Below, piece by piece: positions 27,730 through 36,391 of a stretch of 64,000 bases of DNA. A program made the position numbers and the translations under genes. A model generated the notes under the pieces. The model was not told where the DNA came from, did no database searches, and worked only from the letters and a program-made list of their open reading frames with translations. The DNA comes from Thioclava sp. SK-1 (lineage in GTDB: Bacteria; Pseudomonadota; Alphaproteobacteria; Rhodobacterales; Rhodobacteraceae). Position 1 is the stretch's first letter. Each line of letters begins with the position of its first letter. The stretch spans positions 248,001 through 312,000 of the forward strand of contig NZ_MDHA01000032.1 in the NCBI RefSeq assembly GCF_001705665.1, given 5' to 3'.

Positions 27730-29138
27730 ACGTTGTCGCGGCAGGGGGGCAGGGGGCTTGCGTCAAAGCAGGCCTCAAACCCGCGGTCAGTCCCGGGTAG
27801 GGGGGAACGCAGCTCCAATTCCGCCTCGGCTCGTTCTGCGATCACATGTGCAATGGCCAGCCCCAGACCGGTGCCATCGCCCGCCCCATCGCCCCGGGCA
27901 AATCGGTCAGAAACCCGGCTAAGCACTTCAGGGGAAAGTGGCGCGCAGTCATTGCGCACGATCAGCTTCCCGTCCGGTGTCAGCCCTACGTCCACGCGCT
28001 GATCGGCCGTGCCATGGCGCAGGGCGTTTTCCGTCAGGTTGCGGGCCAAAATTCCAAAGGCATCAGGATCCAGATCCGACAAAACGGGCGTGTCTGGCAG
28101 CGATAGTTCGATTTGCGCACCGCCCGGCAGGCGGGTGAAATCATCAATCACCATGCCCAGCACCATCCGCAGGTCAAATTGATCGTTGATCCGCAGACGT
28201 GCGCCCTCGGCCCGGGCCATTTGCATCAACTTTTCTGACAGGCGCGACAGGCGTTTTAAGGTTGCTTCGATATCTGCGGCGCGGGCGGCGGCCTTGGGAT
28301 CCTGGGTCTCGGTGCGCAGTCTTTGTGCCTGCGCGATAGCCCCTGCAACGGGTGTGCGCATTTCATGTGCGGCATTGGCGGCAAAGCTGCGCTCTGATTC
28401 AAACGCTGCATCCAGACGACCCATCAGCCCGTTGATTGCCCCGATGATTGGGCGCAGCTCATTGACCATCCCATCTTTTGACAGCGCATCCAGCCGCTGC
28501 GGCCCGCGCCGCGCCAGATCCCCGCTTAGGCGTCCCACGGGGCGCAAGCTGCGGCGCACGGCGAATAGAATGGCAAAAAAGCTAAGCGGAACAACCACCA
28601 ACAGCGGCGCTGACATGCCCAACATGACTTCATGCAGCTCAGAGCGGCGCTGGTTCAGCGGCTCTGCCACAGTGATCGTAATCCCAAGATTGGGCGCCCG
28701 GTCACAGAAATACCGGTAATTGCGATCTTGGGTGAAGCCGTGCTTTTGCGGCGGCGGAAAATCCACCCCTGCGCTGTTGGCCGAGGCCAGAAGTTCTGCG
28801 CCGCTGGCGTCGCGGATTACAAATTCGACTGTGTCGCGCTTACGGTCCAGCCGCTCTACCAATTGGCGGGGATCGCGGCGGCGGAAATCATCATCGCGCC
28901 GGTCGCCACCGCCCAGCTTGCCCAAAGGCATGTCGCGCGAGCGGTCGCGCAAAACAATGGGCAAGATACGTTGCGCTGTGGCTTTCAGATCATTGTCGAA
29001 AACCCGGTTCATTTCGCGGCTGAAAATCGCCACCGTGACAAGGGCCGCGACAAGCCATAGCAATGTGACGGCCAGACCGACAAGCGCGGCGATGCGCCAC
29101 GTCAAAGATTGTCGGATGCGGGGCCACCATTGCGCCAT
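27726..29138 (-). CDS. Two-component sensor histidine kinase
   Basis: About 470 residues. One N-terminal membrane helix (IAALVGLAVTLLWLVAALVT), a periplasmic segment of about 145 residues with a charged RD-rich stretch, a second helix (LLVVVPLSFFAILFAV), HAMP linker, phospho-acceptor domain (FAANAAHEMRTPV, His about residue 260) and ATPase domain (NLTENALRHG N box, GDGTGLGLAIAHV G box). It resembles the QseC/TctE group. ATG 29138 or GTG 29141 is the start, directly after the response regulator stop. The stimulus is unknown. Confidence 0.88.
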   Translation of the reverse strand: MAQWWPRIRQSLTWRIAALVGLAVTLLWLVAALVTVAIFSREMNRVFDNDLKATAQRILPIVLRDRSRDMPLGKLGGGDRRDDDFRRRDPRQLVERLDRKRDTVEFVIRDASGAELLASANSAGVDFPPPQKHGFTQDRNYRYFCDRAPNLGITITVAEPLNQRRSELHEVMLGMSAPLLVVVPLSFFAILFAVRRSLRPVGRLSGDLARRGPQRLDALSKDGMVNELRPIIGAINGLMGRLDAAFESERSFAANAAHEMRTPVAGAIAQAQRLRTETQDPKAAARAADIEATLKRLSRLSEKLMQMARAEGARLRINDQFDLRMVLGMVIDDFTRLPGGAQIELSLPDTPVLSDLDPDAFGILARNLTENALRHGTADQRVDVGLTPDGKLIVRNDCAPLSPEVLSRVSDRFARGDGAGDGTGLGLAIAHVIAERAEAELELRSPLPGTDRGFEACFDASPLPPCRDNV

Positions 29139-29141
29139 CAC

Positions 29142-29801
29142 TTAGGCCGCGCCCAAACGGTAGCCCATGCCGCGTTCGGTCACGATCACGGCCTTGCCCA
29201 ACTTCTTGCGGATATGGCTGACATGCACCTCTATAGTGTTGGAGCCGATCTCATCATCAAAACTGTATAGCGCCTCTTCAAGCTGTGATTTCGACAGCAA
29301 TTGTCCGGGGCGGTTCAAGAAGGCCTCGAACAGGGCCCACTCGCGGGCGGTCAACGTGATCGGCTTGCCGGCGCGCTGCAAGGATTTCGCGGTGCGGTCG
29401 ATTTGCAACGTTCCCAGCGTCAGCACGGGGTTGGGATCGCCCATTGCACGCCGTGCAAGCGATCCGATCCGGGCTGACAGTTCATCAAGATCAAAAGGTT
29501 TCACCAGATAATCATCGGCCCCGGCGTTCAACCCTGCGATCCGGTCGCTGACCTGATCCAGCGCGGTCAAAATGATCACGGGAACTTTGTTGCCGCTGGC
29601 ACGCAAGTCGCGCAGGAACGGGATGCCGCGCCCGTCTGGCAACATCAGATCCAGCAAAATTAATTGGAAATCAGAAGCTTGTATGGCGGCGCGTGCATCA
29701 TCAAGCAGCGTGACCCAATCGGCGCTGTGACCATCGGCACGGATTTGATCGGCCACGGCTGCGCCCAAGGTGGCATCGTCTTCGATCAACAATATCCGCA
29801 T
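29142..29801 (-). CDS. OmpR-family two-component response regulator
   Basis: 219 residues: receiver domain with Asp51 (LILLDLMLPDGRG) and Lys in DYLVKPFDLDEL, and a winged-helix effector domain (NTIEVHVSHIRKKLG; VTERGMGYRLGAA). It belongs with the adjacent kinase gene, which begins within a few bases of its stop. I place the start at 29801, with AAAGGA upstream; an upstream in-frame start at 29843 has no such site. QseB/TctD-like; targets unknown. Confidence 0.88.
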   Translation of the reverse strand: MRILLIEDDATLGAAVADQIRADGHSADWVTLLDDARAAIQASDFQLILLDLMLPDGRGIPFLRDLRASGNKVPVIILTALDQVSDRIAGLNAGADDYLVKPFDLDELSARIGSLARRAMGDPNPVLTLGTLQIDRTAKSLQRAGKPITLTAREWALFEAFLNRPGQLLSKSQLEEALYSFDDEIGSNTIEVHVSHIRKKLGKAVIVTERGMGYRLGAA

Positions 29802-29812
29802 GATCTGTCCTT

Positions 29813-29858
29813 TATGTCTGACATTCCGCTGCCAATGGGGCACCCAGTTTCAGACATA
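29813..29858. promoter_or_regulatory. Spaced inverted repeat upstream of the response regulator
   Basis: TATGTCTGA (29813-29821) and its exact complement TCAGACATA (29850-29858) are separated by 28 bases, in the leader of the two-component genes. They may bind the response regulator or form a leader hairpin. Position-based inference only. Confidence 0.3.
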
Positions 29859-29952
29859 GCCTGTTGTCGGGCGGTTGCCAAAGGTTGCGGCCACCGCCCG
29901 AGTATACGGGTCAACCTGATGTTAAGCTGAAGGCTGAAAAACAGGCGACGCT

Positions 29953-30693
29953 TTACAGGTCTTTGGCATTGGAGTCCGCTTCGCCCGCAACCCAATATCC
30001 GGCGGCTTTTAACCACGGGAGGGGATGGCCGCGCCCGGTCAGATGGTCGCGCAAGGCGCGTGCAACAGCAGATTCCGCAGCCACCCAAACGAATGTTTTG
30101 GGCGGTAGGGTCAGCCCTTCCAATGCGTTAATCAAAGGGGCGGGATCGGTGGGATCGGCGCGTGGCACCCAAATCGCCACATGATCGGCCTTGGTCGTGA
30201 AGCCTTGCGCATCACTGCGATCAGGTACAGCCACGATTGTGGTGATAGGCATGTCAGCGGGCAGTTCCTCGACTTGGCGGCCGATCGCGGGCAGGGCGGT
30301 TTCATCGCCAATCATCACCCAGCGTTCAATTGGCCCGGTTATCACCTGAGAACCGCGCGGACCGGCGATTTTCACCGGGGTGCCGGGGGCGGCATTCAGC
30401 GCCCATTGGGTGGCTGGTCCGGCCTCGTGCAGGGCGAAATCCACTGTCAGCTCATTTCGGGCCGGGTCAAAATGGCGCGGCGTATAATCGCGCGCCACTG
30501 GCTCTCCCGCGCTGTCTTCGATGAATAACTTGAAATGGTCGCCCGCGAAAAGGGAGGTAAATCCGGCTAATTCATCCCCAGAAAACACCAATCGCAGCAT
30601 ATTGGGCGTGATTTTGGTGGCCGATGTCACGGTCAGATTGCGCCGGACCAGCTCATGGCGGTGGCGTTCGATGGTGGGGGTAAGGTCGTTCAT
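29953..30693 (-). CDS. Siderophore-interacting FAD-binding protein (SIP family)
   Basis: About 246 residues in the ViuB/SIP ferric-siderophore reductase family. The FAD-binding barrel is at residues 10-120 (RDYTPRHFDPARNELTVDF; GPATQWALNAAPGTPVKIAG) and the NAD(P)H-binding SIP domain follows (WVMIGDETALPAIGRQVEEL; FVWVAAESAVARALRDHL). It probably reduces ferric siderophore in the cytoplasm to release iron. I use the ATG at 30693 because AAAGGA precedes it. A TGA-N9-TCA box upstream suggests iron control. No siderophore transporter is adjacent. Confidence 0.87.
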   Translation of the reverse strand: MNDLTPTIERHRHELVRRNLTVTSATKITPNMLRLVFSGDELAGFTSLFAGDHFKLFIEDSAGEPVARDYTPRHFDPARNELTVDFALHEAGPATQWALNAAPGTPVKIAGPRGSQVITGPIERWVMIGDETALPAIGRQVEELPADMPITTIVAVPDRSDAQGFTTKADHVAIWVPRADPTDPAPLINALEGLTLPPKTFVWVAAESAVARALRDHLTGRGHPLPWLKAAGYWVAGEADSNAKDL

Positions 30694-30788
30694 AGATATG
30701 TCCTTTATCGGCCACAACATTGGCCTTGACGGCGACGTCAGACAGGTTTGGGCACACCAAAGATGTCGACGGTGGTCAAAATCATTGT

Positions 30789-30803
30789 TGATAAACTTTA
30801 TCA
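30789..30803. promoter_or_regulatory. Iron-Rhodo-box-like operator upstream of the SIP gene
   Basis: TGATAAACTTTATCA is a perfect 15-base palindrome of the form TGA-N9-TCA, the pattern described for the iron-Rhodo-box (RirA/IscR-type regulation) in Rhodobacterales. It lies about 95 bases upstream of the siderophore-interacting protein gene, whose function fits iron repression. Confidence 0.6.
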
Positions 30804-30974
30804 GGTAAAGGGAGAAATCAACCCCTGCGCCCGCCCCGGATGCCCTGCATCACAGCACAGTGTTCTGTGCGCCGTGGGCCATAAGTCGCGGTGTATTAAG
30901 CAAAACTGATAGGCATGTGGCTATGCGCCTGATGCAACCCCGTCATGACGCGCGCCTCGCGCGGGTGTGACGGG

Positions 30975-31235
30975 GCGTGATAATGTCGCAGCGTCAGCGG
31001 GCAATTCACCCCCCAAATCTGCCGCAATGCCGATGTGCAGATGTCGTCATTCTGACCTCTGATTTCACCACCCAGATGACAGATTTTTGTTACATTTCAT
31101 ATATGTGATTGAAATGTCAGCCCGGCGTGATCGGCGAAAATTTGCTGATGGAATTGTCGCGGATTGATGCGCGCGCCCGGCGGTGCGCCCGCGTCACGAT
31201 CGGTGACGATGTCGCAGTCTGTGGCGGAATGTCGC
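30975..31235. promoter_or_regulatory. Two RegA/PrrA-like boxes upstream of cyoA
   Basis: On the minus strand GCGACATTATCACGC (30975-30989) and GCGACATTCCGCCAC (31221-31235) each match, with one mismatch in the second half, the RegR/RegA-type consensus GNGRCRTTNNGNCGC as I remember it. A further TGTCGCA lies at 31210-31216. RegA-type regulators control ubiquinol oxidase genes in Rhodobacter, so the placement is sensible. The consensus is recalled, not computed. Confidence 0.35.
31092..31117. promoter_or_regulatory. Spaced inverted repeat in the cyo upstream region
   Basis: ACATTTCA-N10-TGAAATGT, perfect 8-base arms in an AT-rich patch about 275 bases before cyoA. Candidate operator; no regulator can be named. 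Confidence 0.35.
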
Positions 31236-31390
31236 ATAGCGACTCTACTAGTCGTTTTCTAATGCCGACCCATTGTGAAAGCCCATGACGTCGCGCGTGC
31301 GGGCAGATGTAAAAGTGTCTCAGCGTGACCGGCGGAACCTTCCCCCCAGCTATGGCAGTGCCATGGCTTCAAGCGCTGCAAGAGGCAAAC

Positions 31391-32491
31391 GTGTTGAAAC
31401 GACTGAAACTCCCCCTGATGCTGCTCGCCGCAGTCTCGCTTGCGGGATGTCAGTATGATGTGCTCGTCCCCAAGGGATGGGTAGGCGCTGAACAGCGCGA
31501 TCTGCTGATTATCTCCACGCTATTGATGCTGATCGTCATCATCCCCGTTCTGGTGATGGCCGTCTATTTCCCGATCAAATATCGCGCCGACCGTGAAGAC
31601 ACATCGGATTATACCCCGGAATGGTCGCATTCGACCAAACTTGAAATCTGGGTCTGGGGCGTTCCGATTGCAATCGTGGTCGCGCTTGGCTGGTTCACAG
31701 CGGTCTATACCCACCGTTTGGACCCCTATCGTTCGCTAGAGCATCTGACGGATGCGCAACCGTTGGAAGTTCAGGCCGTGTCCTTGGATTGGAAATGGTT
31801 GTTCATCTATCCAGAGCTGGGCGTGGCCTCGGTCAACGAGCTGGCGATCCCGGAAGGACGTCCGATCAACATCTCGCTGTCTTCCTCAACCGTGATGAAT
31901 ACGTTCTGGGTGCCTGCATTGGGCGGCATGATCTATTCGATGACCGGAATGGAAACCAAACTGCATCTTATCGCAGATGAGACTGGCACATTCGCGTCGC
32001 GTTCGGGTCACTACTCGGGTCCGGGTTTTGACAAAATGGTGTTCAATACAGAATCCATGACGGCGACCGATTTCGACTCCTGGGTTGCGAAAGTGCGTGC
32101 TGAAGGTGATGACCTAAGCGCCGAAGCCTATCTGCAGCTGGAGAAGCCCGTCATTGATGCGCCGATCAGCTACTATGCATCCGTTGATGATGGCCTGTTT
32201 GATCGTATCGTCGGCATGTGCGTCGAGGCCGGTAAGGTCTGCATGGCGGATATGATGATGCAAGATAAAATGGGTGGTGGCGGCTTGGCCGGCATTGGCG
32301 ATAAAGACCTGTATGAATATGATCGTCAGCGTTCGATTGATGGTTTCGGCAATCCATTGGATCTGCCCGCGCCGCAATTGCACTCTGAACCCGATGACAC
32401 GCAGCATATGTCGGCACTTGATCCGGCACAGCGCGATTACCCGTTCGACATGAAATACGTCTGCGGTCAGACTGAGGAGAAAACAATCTAA
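31391..32491 (+). CDS. cyoA: Cytochrome bo3-type ubiquinol oxidase subunit II
   Basis: Lipid-anchored subunit II of the quinol oxidase. The GTG at 31391 (with AGAGG upstream) gives [20 protein letters not shown], a lipoprotein signal with lipobox LAGC; two helices follow, then a cupredoxin domain. The segment [20 protein letters not shown] matches E. coli CyoA and lacks the CuA cysteines, so the donor is quinol, not cytochrome c. At 366 residues it is longer than E. coli CyoA because of a C-terminal extension rich in Met, Asp and Gly. Its stop overlaps the cyoB ATG (TAATG). Confidence 0.93.
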   Translation: MLKRLKLPLMLLAAVSLAGCQYDVLVPKGWVGAEQRDLLIISTLLMLIVIIPVLVMAVYFPIKYRADREDTSDYTPEWSHSTKLEIWVWGVPIAIVVALGWFTAVYTHRLDPYRSLEHLTDAQPLEVQAVSLDWKWLFIYPELGVASVNELAIPEGRPINISLSSSTVMNTFWVPALGGMIYSMTGMETKLHLIADETGTFASRSGHYSGPGFDKMVFNTESMTATDFDSWVAKVRAEGDDLSAEAYLQLEKPVIDAPISYYASVDDGLFDRIVGMCVEAGKVCMADMMMQDKMGGGGLAGIGDKDLYEYDRQRSIDGFGNPLDLPAPQLHSEPDDTQHMSALDPAQRDYPFDMKYVCGQTEEKTI

Positions 32492-34488
32492 TGGCTACCG
32501 AAGGAGCTACCCAACCGGCAGAGACCTTCTCGCCGATCTTCGGGCGTCTTACGCTCGATTGGATCCCCTATCACGAGCCGATCCTCGTCGCGACCTTTGC
32601 GGGCGTGGCGCTTGGCGGGCTGATCTTCCTTGCCTTGATGACCTATTTCAAGGCATGGGGACCGTTGTGGACGAATTGGGTCACATCAATTGACCATAAG
32701 AAGATCGGGATCATGTATATGGTTCTGGGCTTCGTGATGATGGTGCGCGGCTTTGCCGATGCGCTGATGATGCGGGCACAGCAGGCGCTGGCCGCAGGCG
32801 GCGCCGAAGGCTATCTGCCGCCGCACCACTTTGATCAGGTCTTTACGGCGCATGGCGTCATCATGATCTTCTTTGTGGCAATGCCGTTTGTCACCGGGAT
32901 CATGAACTATGTGATGCCGATGCAAATCGGCGCGCGTGACGTGGCGTTCCCATTCTTGAACAACTTCTCGTTCTGGATGACGGTTGCCGGCGCACTGCTG
33001 ATCAATATCTCATTGTTCATTGGTGAATTTGCGCGTGTTGGCTGGTTGGCCTTCCCGCCGCTGTCGGGACCAAGCTTCTCGACCGGGCCGGGGATGGATT
33101 ACTATCTTTGGGCGTTGCAGATCGCAGGTATCGGCACCACGCTTTCGGGCATCAACCTTGTTGCAACCATCTTTAAGATGCGCGCTCGCGGTATGAAACT
33201 GTTTGATATGCCGGTGTTCACCTGGACCGCATTGTGCACCAACGTCTTGATCGTTGCAGCCTTCCCGGTTTTGACCGCGACGCTGGCACTGTTGACGATG
33301 GACCGCTACTTGGGCACCCATTTCTTCACCAATGATCTTGGCGGCAATGCCATGATGTATGTGAACCTGATCTGGATCTGGGGTCACCCGGAAGTGTACA
33401 TCCTGATCTTGCCAATCTTTGGTGTGTTCTCGGAAATCGTTGCGACCTTCTCGGGCAAGCCCTTGTTTGGTTACAAAACAATGGTTTGGGCAACCGCGTG
33501 CATCATGGTCTTGTCCTTCGTTGTGTGGTTGCACCACTTCTTCACGATGGGATCTGGCGCGAACGTCAACACATTCTTCGGTATCACTACGATGATCATC
33601 GCGGTGCCGACGGGCGTGAAGATCTTCAACTGGCTGTTCACCATGTATAATGGCCGGGTGCGGTTTGAACTGCCGATGCTTTGGGTGATCGGGTCGATCG
33701 TGACTTTCACCATCGGTGGTATGACAGGCGTTTTGCTGGCGGTTCCGCCGGTGGACTTCCAGCTGCATAACTCGTTGTTCTTGATCGCGCACTTCCACAA
33801 TGTGATCATTGGTGGTGTGGTGTTCGGCGTCTATGCGGCCGTCGCCTATTGGTGGCCCAAGGCGTTTGGCTTCAAGCTGCATGACGGCTGGGGTAAAGCG
33901 TCGTTCTGGTTCTGGTTCGTTGGCTTCTACTTTGCCTTCATGCCACTGTATGCATTGGGTCTGATCGGTGCGACGCGTCGTGTTGCCAGCTATTCGGATC
34001 CAGCGTGGCAGCCCTATTTCATCACCGCCGCATTTGGCGCGTTGTTGATCGCGGCAGGCATCGCTTGCACATTCATTTGCTTTGGCTATTCGATCTACAA
34101 ACGTAAATCGCTGGCTGTAGGCAATGATCCTTGGGATGCGCGTACCTTGGAATGGGCCACGCAATCGCCGCCACAATACTATAATTTCCCGCAGGAAATT
34201 ACTGTGCATGGCCGGGATGAGTTCTGGGAAATGAAACGCCGTGGTTTCACCTTCTCCACGCTCTACACGCCGATCCATATGCCGAAATATACCGGCATGG
34301 GTGCGATTATCTCTGCAGTCTGTCTGGTCTTTGGTTTCGCCATGGTTTGGTACATGTGGTGGCTTGCCATCATCACCTTCCTTGCGGCCATCGGTCTGGG
34401 GATCGCGCATACGTTCAATTACAACCGCGATTACTATGTCCCAACGGATGAGATTGCGGAAATCGAAGGCAAGGGAGCATCGGTATGA
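32491..34488 (+). CDS. cyoB: Cytochrome bo3-type ubiquinol oxidase subunit I
   Basis: Catalytic haem-copper subunit that reduces oxygen and pumps protons. 665 residues, close to E. coli CyoB, with about 15 helices. It has the CuB/haem motifs [14 protein letters not shown] (His-Tyr cross-link region), [10 protein letters not shown] (two CuB histidines) and [13 protein letters not shown] (haem ligands). It overlaps cyoA and cyoC by 1 and 4 bases. Confidence 0.97.
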   Translation: MATEGATQPAETFSPIFGRLTLDWIPYHEPILVATFAGVALGGLIFLALMTYFKAWGPLWTNWVTSIDHKKIGIMYMVLGFVMMVRGFADALMMRAQQALAAGGAEGYLPPHHFDQVFTAHGVIMIFFVAMPFVTGIMNYVMPMQIGARDVAFPFLNNFSFWMTVAGALLINISLFIGEFARVGWLAFPPLSGPSFSTGPGMDYYLWALQIAGIGTTLSGINLVATIFKMRARGMKLFDMPVFTWTALCTNVLIVAAFPVLTATLALLTMDRYLGTHFFTNDLGGNAMMYVNLIWIWGHPEVYILILPIFGVFSEIVATFSGKPLFGYKTMVWATACIMVLSFVVWLHHFFTMGSGANVNTFFGITTMIIAVPTGVKIFNWLFTMYNGRVRFELPMLWVIGSIVTFTIGGMTGVLLAVPPVDFQLHNSLFLIAHFHNVIIGGVVFGVYAAVAYWWPKAFGFKLHDGWGKASFWFWFVGFYFAFMPLYALGLIGATRRVASYSDPAWQPYFITAAFGALLIAAGIACTFICFGYSIYKRKSLAVGNDPWDARTLEWATQSPPQYYNFPQEITVHGRDEFWEMKRRGFTFSTLYTPIHMPKYTGMGAIISAVCLVFGFAMVWYMWWLAIITFLAAIGLGIAHTFNYNRDYYVPTDEIAEIEGKGASV

Positions 34489-35114
34489 CGATGATCGACA
34501 CCCCTGTGACCGGGAAAGTGGAGGGGCCAGCCGGCCCCGCCCATCACCCCGATCACCACCACGAAAGCCCGACACCAATCGGCTTTTGGATCTACCTTAT
34601 GTCGGACTGCATCATCTTTGGGTGCCTGTTCGCGGTTTATGCGGTTCTTGGCGGTAACTATGCGGGCGGTCCTGCGCCCAAAGATCTGTTTGAACCGGGC
34701 TTTGTGGCGATTGAAACCGCGCTACTGCTGATTTCGTCCGTGACCTTCGGCATTGCGATGTTGCAGGCGCAAAAGCAAAAGCTGGATGCAACGATCACCT
34801 GGCTTTTGGTAACGGGCCTGTTCGGTTTGGGCTTTATCGGGATGGAACTGTATGAATTCCATCACCTGATCCATATCGGGGCAGGACCGGACCGTTCGGG
34901 CTTCTTGTCGGCGTTTTTCGCGCTGGTGGGCACGCACGGTCTGCACGTCACCGGCGGTATCATTTGGCTGGGCACTTTGATCGTGCAGCTGAAGATGCAT
35001 GGCCTGATCGAGGCCAATATGCGCCGTCTGTCAACGCTGTCCATGTTCTGGCACTTCCTTGACCTGGTCTGGATCGGCGTCTTCTCCTTTGTTTATCTGG
35101 TGAGGTTGGTCTGA
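34485..35114 (+). CDS. cyoC: Cytochrome bo3-type ubiquinol oxidase subunit III
   Basis: Integral membrane subunit of 209 residues with five predicted helices. It begins with a His-rich cytoplasmic tail ([20 protein letters not shown]) and has [20 protein letters not shown], typical of haem-copper subunit III. Start and stop codons overlap cyoB (ATGA) and cyoD. Confidence 0.95.
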   Translation: MTMIDTPVTGKVEGPAGPAHHPDHHHESPTPIGFWIYLMSDCIIFGCLFAVYAVLGGNYAGGPAPKDLFEPGFVAIETALLLISSVTFGIAMLQAQKQKLDATITWLLVTGLFGLGFIGMELYEFHHLIHIGAGPDRSGFLSAFFALVGTHGLHVTGGIIWLGTLIVQLKMHGLIEANMRRLSTLSMFWHFLDLVWIGVFSFVYLVRLV

Positions 35115-35524
35115 TGTCGGCACACGCAGAAAATTCGCATGGCACCATGAGCCAGTTGATGATCGGTTTCGTGTTCGCTGTTGTGCTGACCGTGATCCCG
35201 TTCTGGCTGGTGATGGCCGAGGTCGATATGAACCCCGTTACATTGGTCGGGATCATCGTGGGCCTTGGTGCGGTGCAAATCATCGTCCATCTGGTCTATT
35301 TCTTGCATGTCACGCGTGAAAGCGAGAATGGTTGGACCTTCGCGGCCACTGCATTTGCTGTGGTAATCTTGGTCATCGTTCTGGCGGGTTCGTTGTGGGT
35401 TATGCACAATATGAACGCCAACATGATGCCGATGCCCGATATGGGGAACATGTCCGAAGTACAGGGCATCACCGGCGCACAAGACGCGATGGATGCGATG
35501 AACCACGGCACTGCCGACCACTGA
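35114..35524 (+). CDS. cyoD: Cytochrome bo3-type ubiquinol oxidase subunit IV
   Basis: Small membrane subunit of 136 residues with three helices (MIGFVFAVVLTVIPFWLVMA; VGIIVGLGAVQIIVHLVYFL; VVILVIVLAGSLWVMHNMN). It helps assemble the CuB centre. The C-terminal tail is longer than in E. coli CyoD and rich in Met, Asn and Asp (NMNANMMPMPDMGNM), which might bind copper. It begins at the cyoC stop. Confidence 0.92.
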   Translation: MSAHAENSHGTMSQLMIGFVFAVVLTVIPFWLVMAEVDMNPVTLVGIIVGLGAVQIIVHLVYFLHVTRESENGWTFAATAFAVVILVIVLAGSLWVMHNMNANMMPMPDMGNMSEVQGITGAQDAMDAMNHGTADH

Positions 35525-35561
35525 TATTGGCATGGGCGGTTAACGCCCCTGCTGCATCTAA

Positions 35562-35589
35562 AGGGGGTCGGCCACCGTGCCGGCCCTTT
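35562..35589 (+). terminator. Hairpin between cyoD and the SURF1 gene
   Basis: An 11-bp stem (AAGGGGGTCGGC / GCCGGCCCTTT, with some G-U pairs and a CACCGT loop) lies 37 bases after cyoD. The tail CGCTTTG is weak, so partial termination or processing before the SURF1 gene is more likely than a full stop. Confidence 0.45.
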
Positions 35590-35608
35590 CGCTTTGTATG
35601 AGGTTCCT

Positions 35609-36331
35609 ATGACCCGTTCGATCCGCTGGCCTTTGACCATAATCGTGACGCTTGTCGCCCTGATTGGCGTGGCGGGCTTTGCCAGCCTTGGCATATGGCA
35701 GGTGAAACGTCTGGCATGGAAAACCGATCTTATTGCCCGCGTAGATGCGCGGGTTGATGCGCCCGTCGTGGCGGCCCCGGGCCTGCAGGATTGGCCCGGC
35801 ATCACCCGTGACAATTCGGAATACCGCCATGTTACATTGTCAGGTGAGTTTTTAAATGATCAAGAGGTGCAGATCTATGTGCCCTCGGAATACGGTCCGT
35901 CCTATTGGATCATGACGCCGTTGAAGCGTGACGATGGCACCATCGTCATGGTCAATCGCGGCGTGGTTCCGGAAGAGTTCAAAGACCCCGCGACGCGCAC
36001 CGCGCCCTCAGGCCTGCAGACCGTCAATGGATTGCTGCGCCTGTCCGAGGATCAAGCCTGGTTGTTCAGCCAAGACAATCGGCCCGAAGAACAGACATGG
36101 TATCGTCGCGACATCACTTCGATCACGCAAACGCTGGGCTTCACGCAGGCTGCGCCGTATTTCGTCGATCAGGAATTGGTCGACCCGCAATCTTGGCCGC
36201 GTGGCGGGAAAACCGTGGTCAGCTTTCGTAACTCTCATTTAAGCTATGCGCTGACGTGGTTTGCCCTTGCTTTGTTGGTGGTGCTGGGCTGGGCGTTGTT
36301 CCTGCGTCATGAACGCAACCGCGCTGAATAA
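35609..36331 (+). CDS. SURF1 family oxidase assembly protein
   Basis: About 240 residues with one transmembrane helix at each end (LTIIVTLVALIGVAGFASLG; ALTWFALALLVVLGWALFL) and a periplasmic domain carrying the SURF1 signatures ASLGIWQVKRLAWK, VNRGVVPEEFK and WYRRDI. In alphaproteobacteria SURF1 proteins deliver haem A; paralogues are tied to particular oxidases, and its place here suggests service to the cyo oxidase. I use ATG 35609, after TGAGG, rather than the TTG at 35594. Confidence 0.92.
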   Translation: MTRSIRWPLTIIVTLVALIGVAGFASLGIWQVKRLAWKTDLIARVDARVDAPVVAAPGLQDWPGITRDNSEYRHVTLSGEFLNDQEVQIYVPSEYGPSYWIMTPLKRDDGTIVMVNRGVVPEEFKDPATRTAPSGLQTVNGLLRLSEDQAWLFSQDNRPEEQTWYRRDITSITQTLGFTQAAPYFVDQELVDPQSWPRGGKTVVSFRNSHLSYALTWFALALLVVLGWALFLRHERNRAE

Positions 36332-36355
36332 ACCTGGTCACTTCAGCGGCGATGA

Positions 36356-36384
36356 CAGGCCACGGCGTAAGATGCCGTGGCCTG
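36356..36384. terminator. Bidirectional terminator between SURF1 gene and hglS
   Basis: A perfect 11-bp stem CAGGCCACGGC / GCCGTGGCCTG with a 7-base loop and TTTTA shortly after on the plus strand. It lies between two convergent genes, 24 bases after SURF1 and 7 bases after hglS. Confidence 0.8.
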
Positions 36385-36391
36385 CCTCGTT

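Larger units (their letters stand above)
30694..31390. other. 697-base divergent intergenic region (SIP / cyoABCD)
   Basis: I see no convincing gene here. It contains a candidate iron box (30789-30803), a small GCACAG-TGTT-CTGTGC hairpin near 30855-30870, a large two-part hairpin at 30938-30975 (CCCCGTCA / TGACGGGG outer stem, CGCGCG / CGCGCG inner stem), two possible RegA-type sites, and a spaced inverted repeat at 31092-31117. The length and density of symmetric elements suggest an elaborate cyo promoter or a small RNA. Confidence 0.5.

Noticed and set aside
31325-31391. Longer cyoA start at GTG 31325
   Set aside because: It would place 22 residues before a perfect lipoprotein signal peptide; GTG 31391 has a suitable ribosome site and gives the expected N-terminus.
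33010-34578. 522-codon open frame antisense to cyoB and cyoC
   Set aside because: It lies wholly opposite well-conserved oxidase genes, its translation is rich in Arg, His, Gln and Asp with no recognisable fold, and there is no ribosome site. It is a shadow caused by GC-rich codon use.
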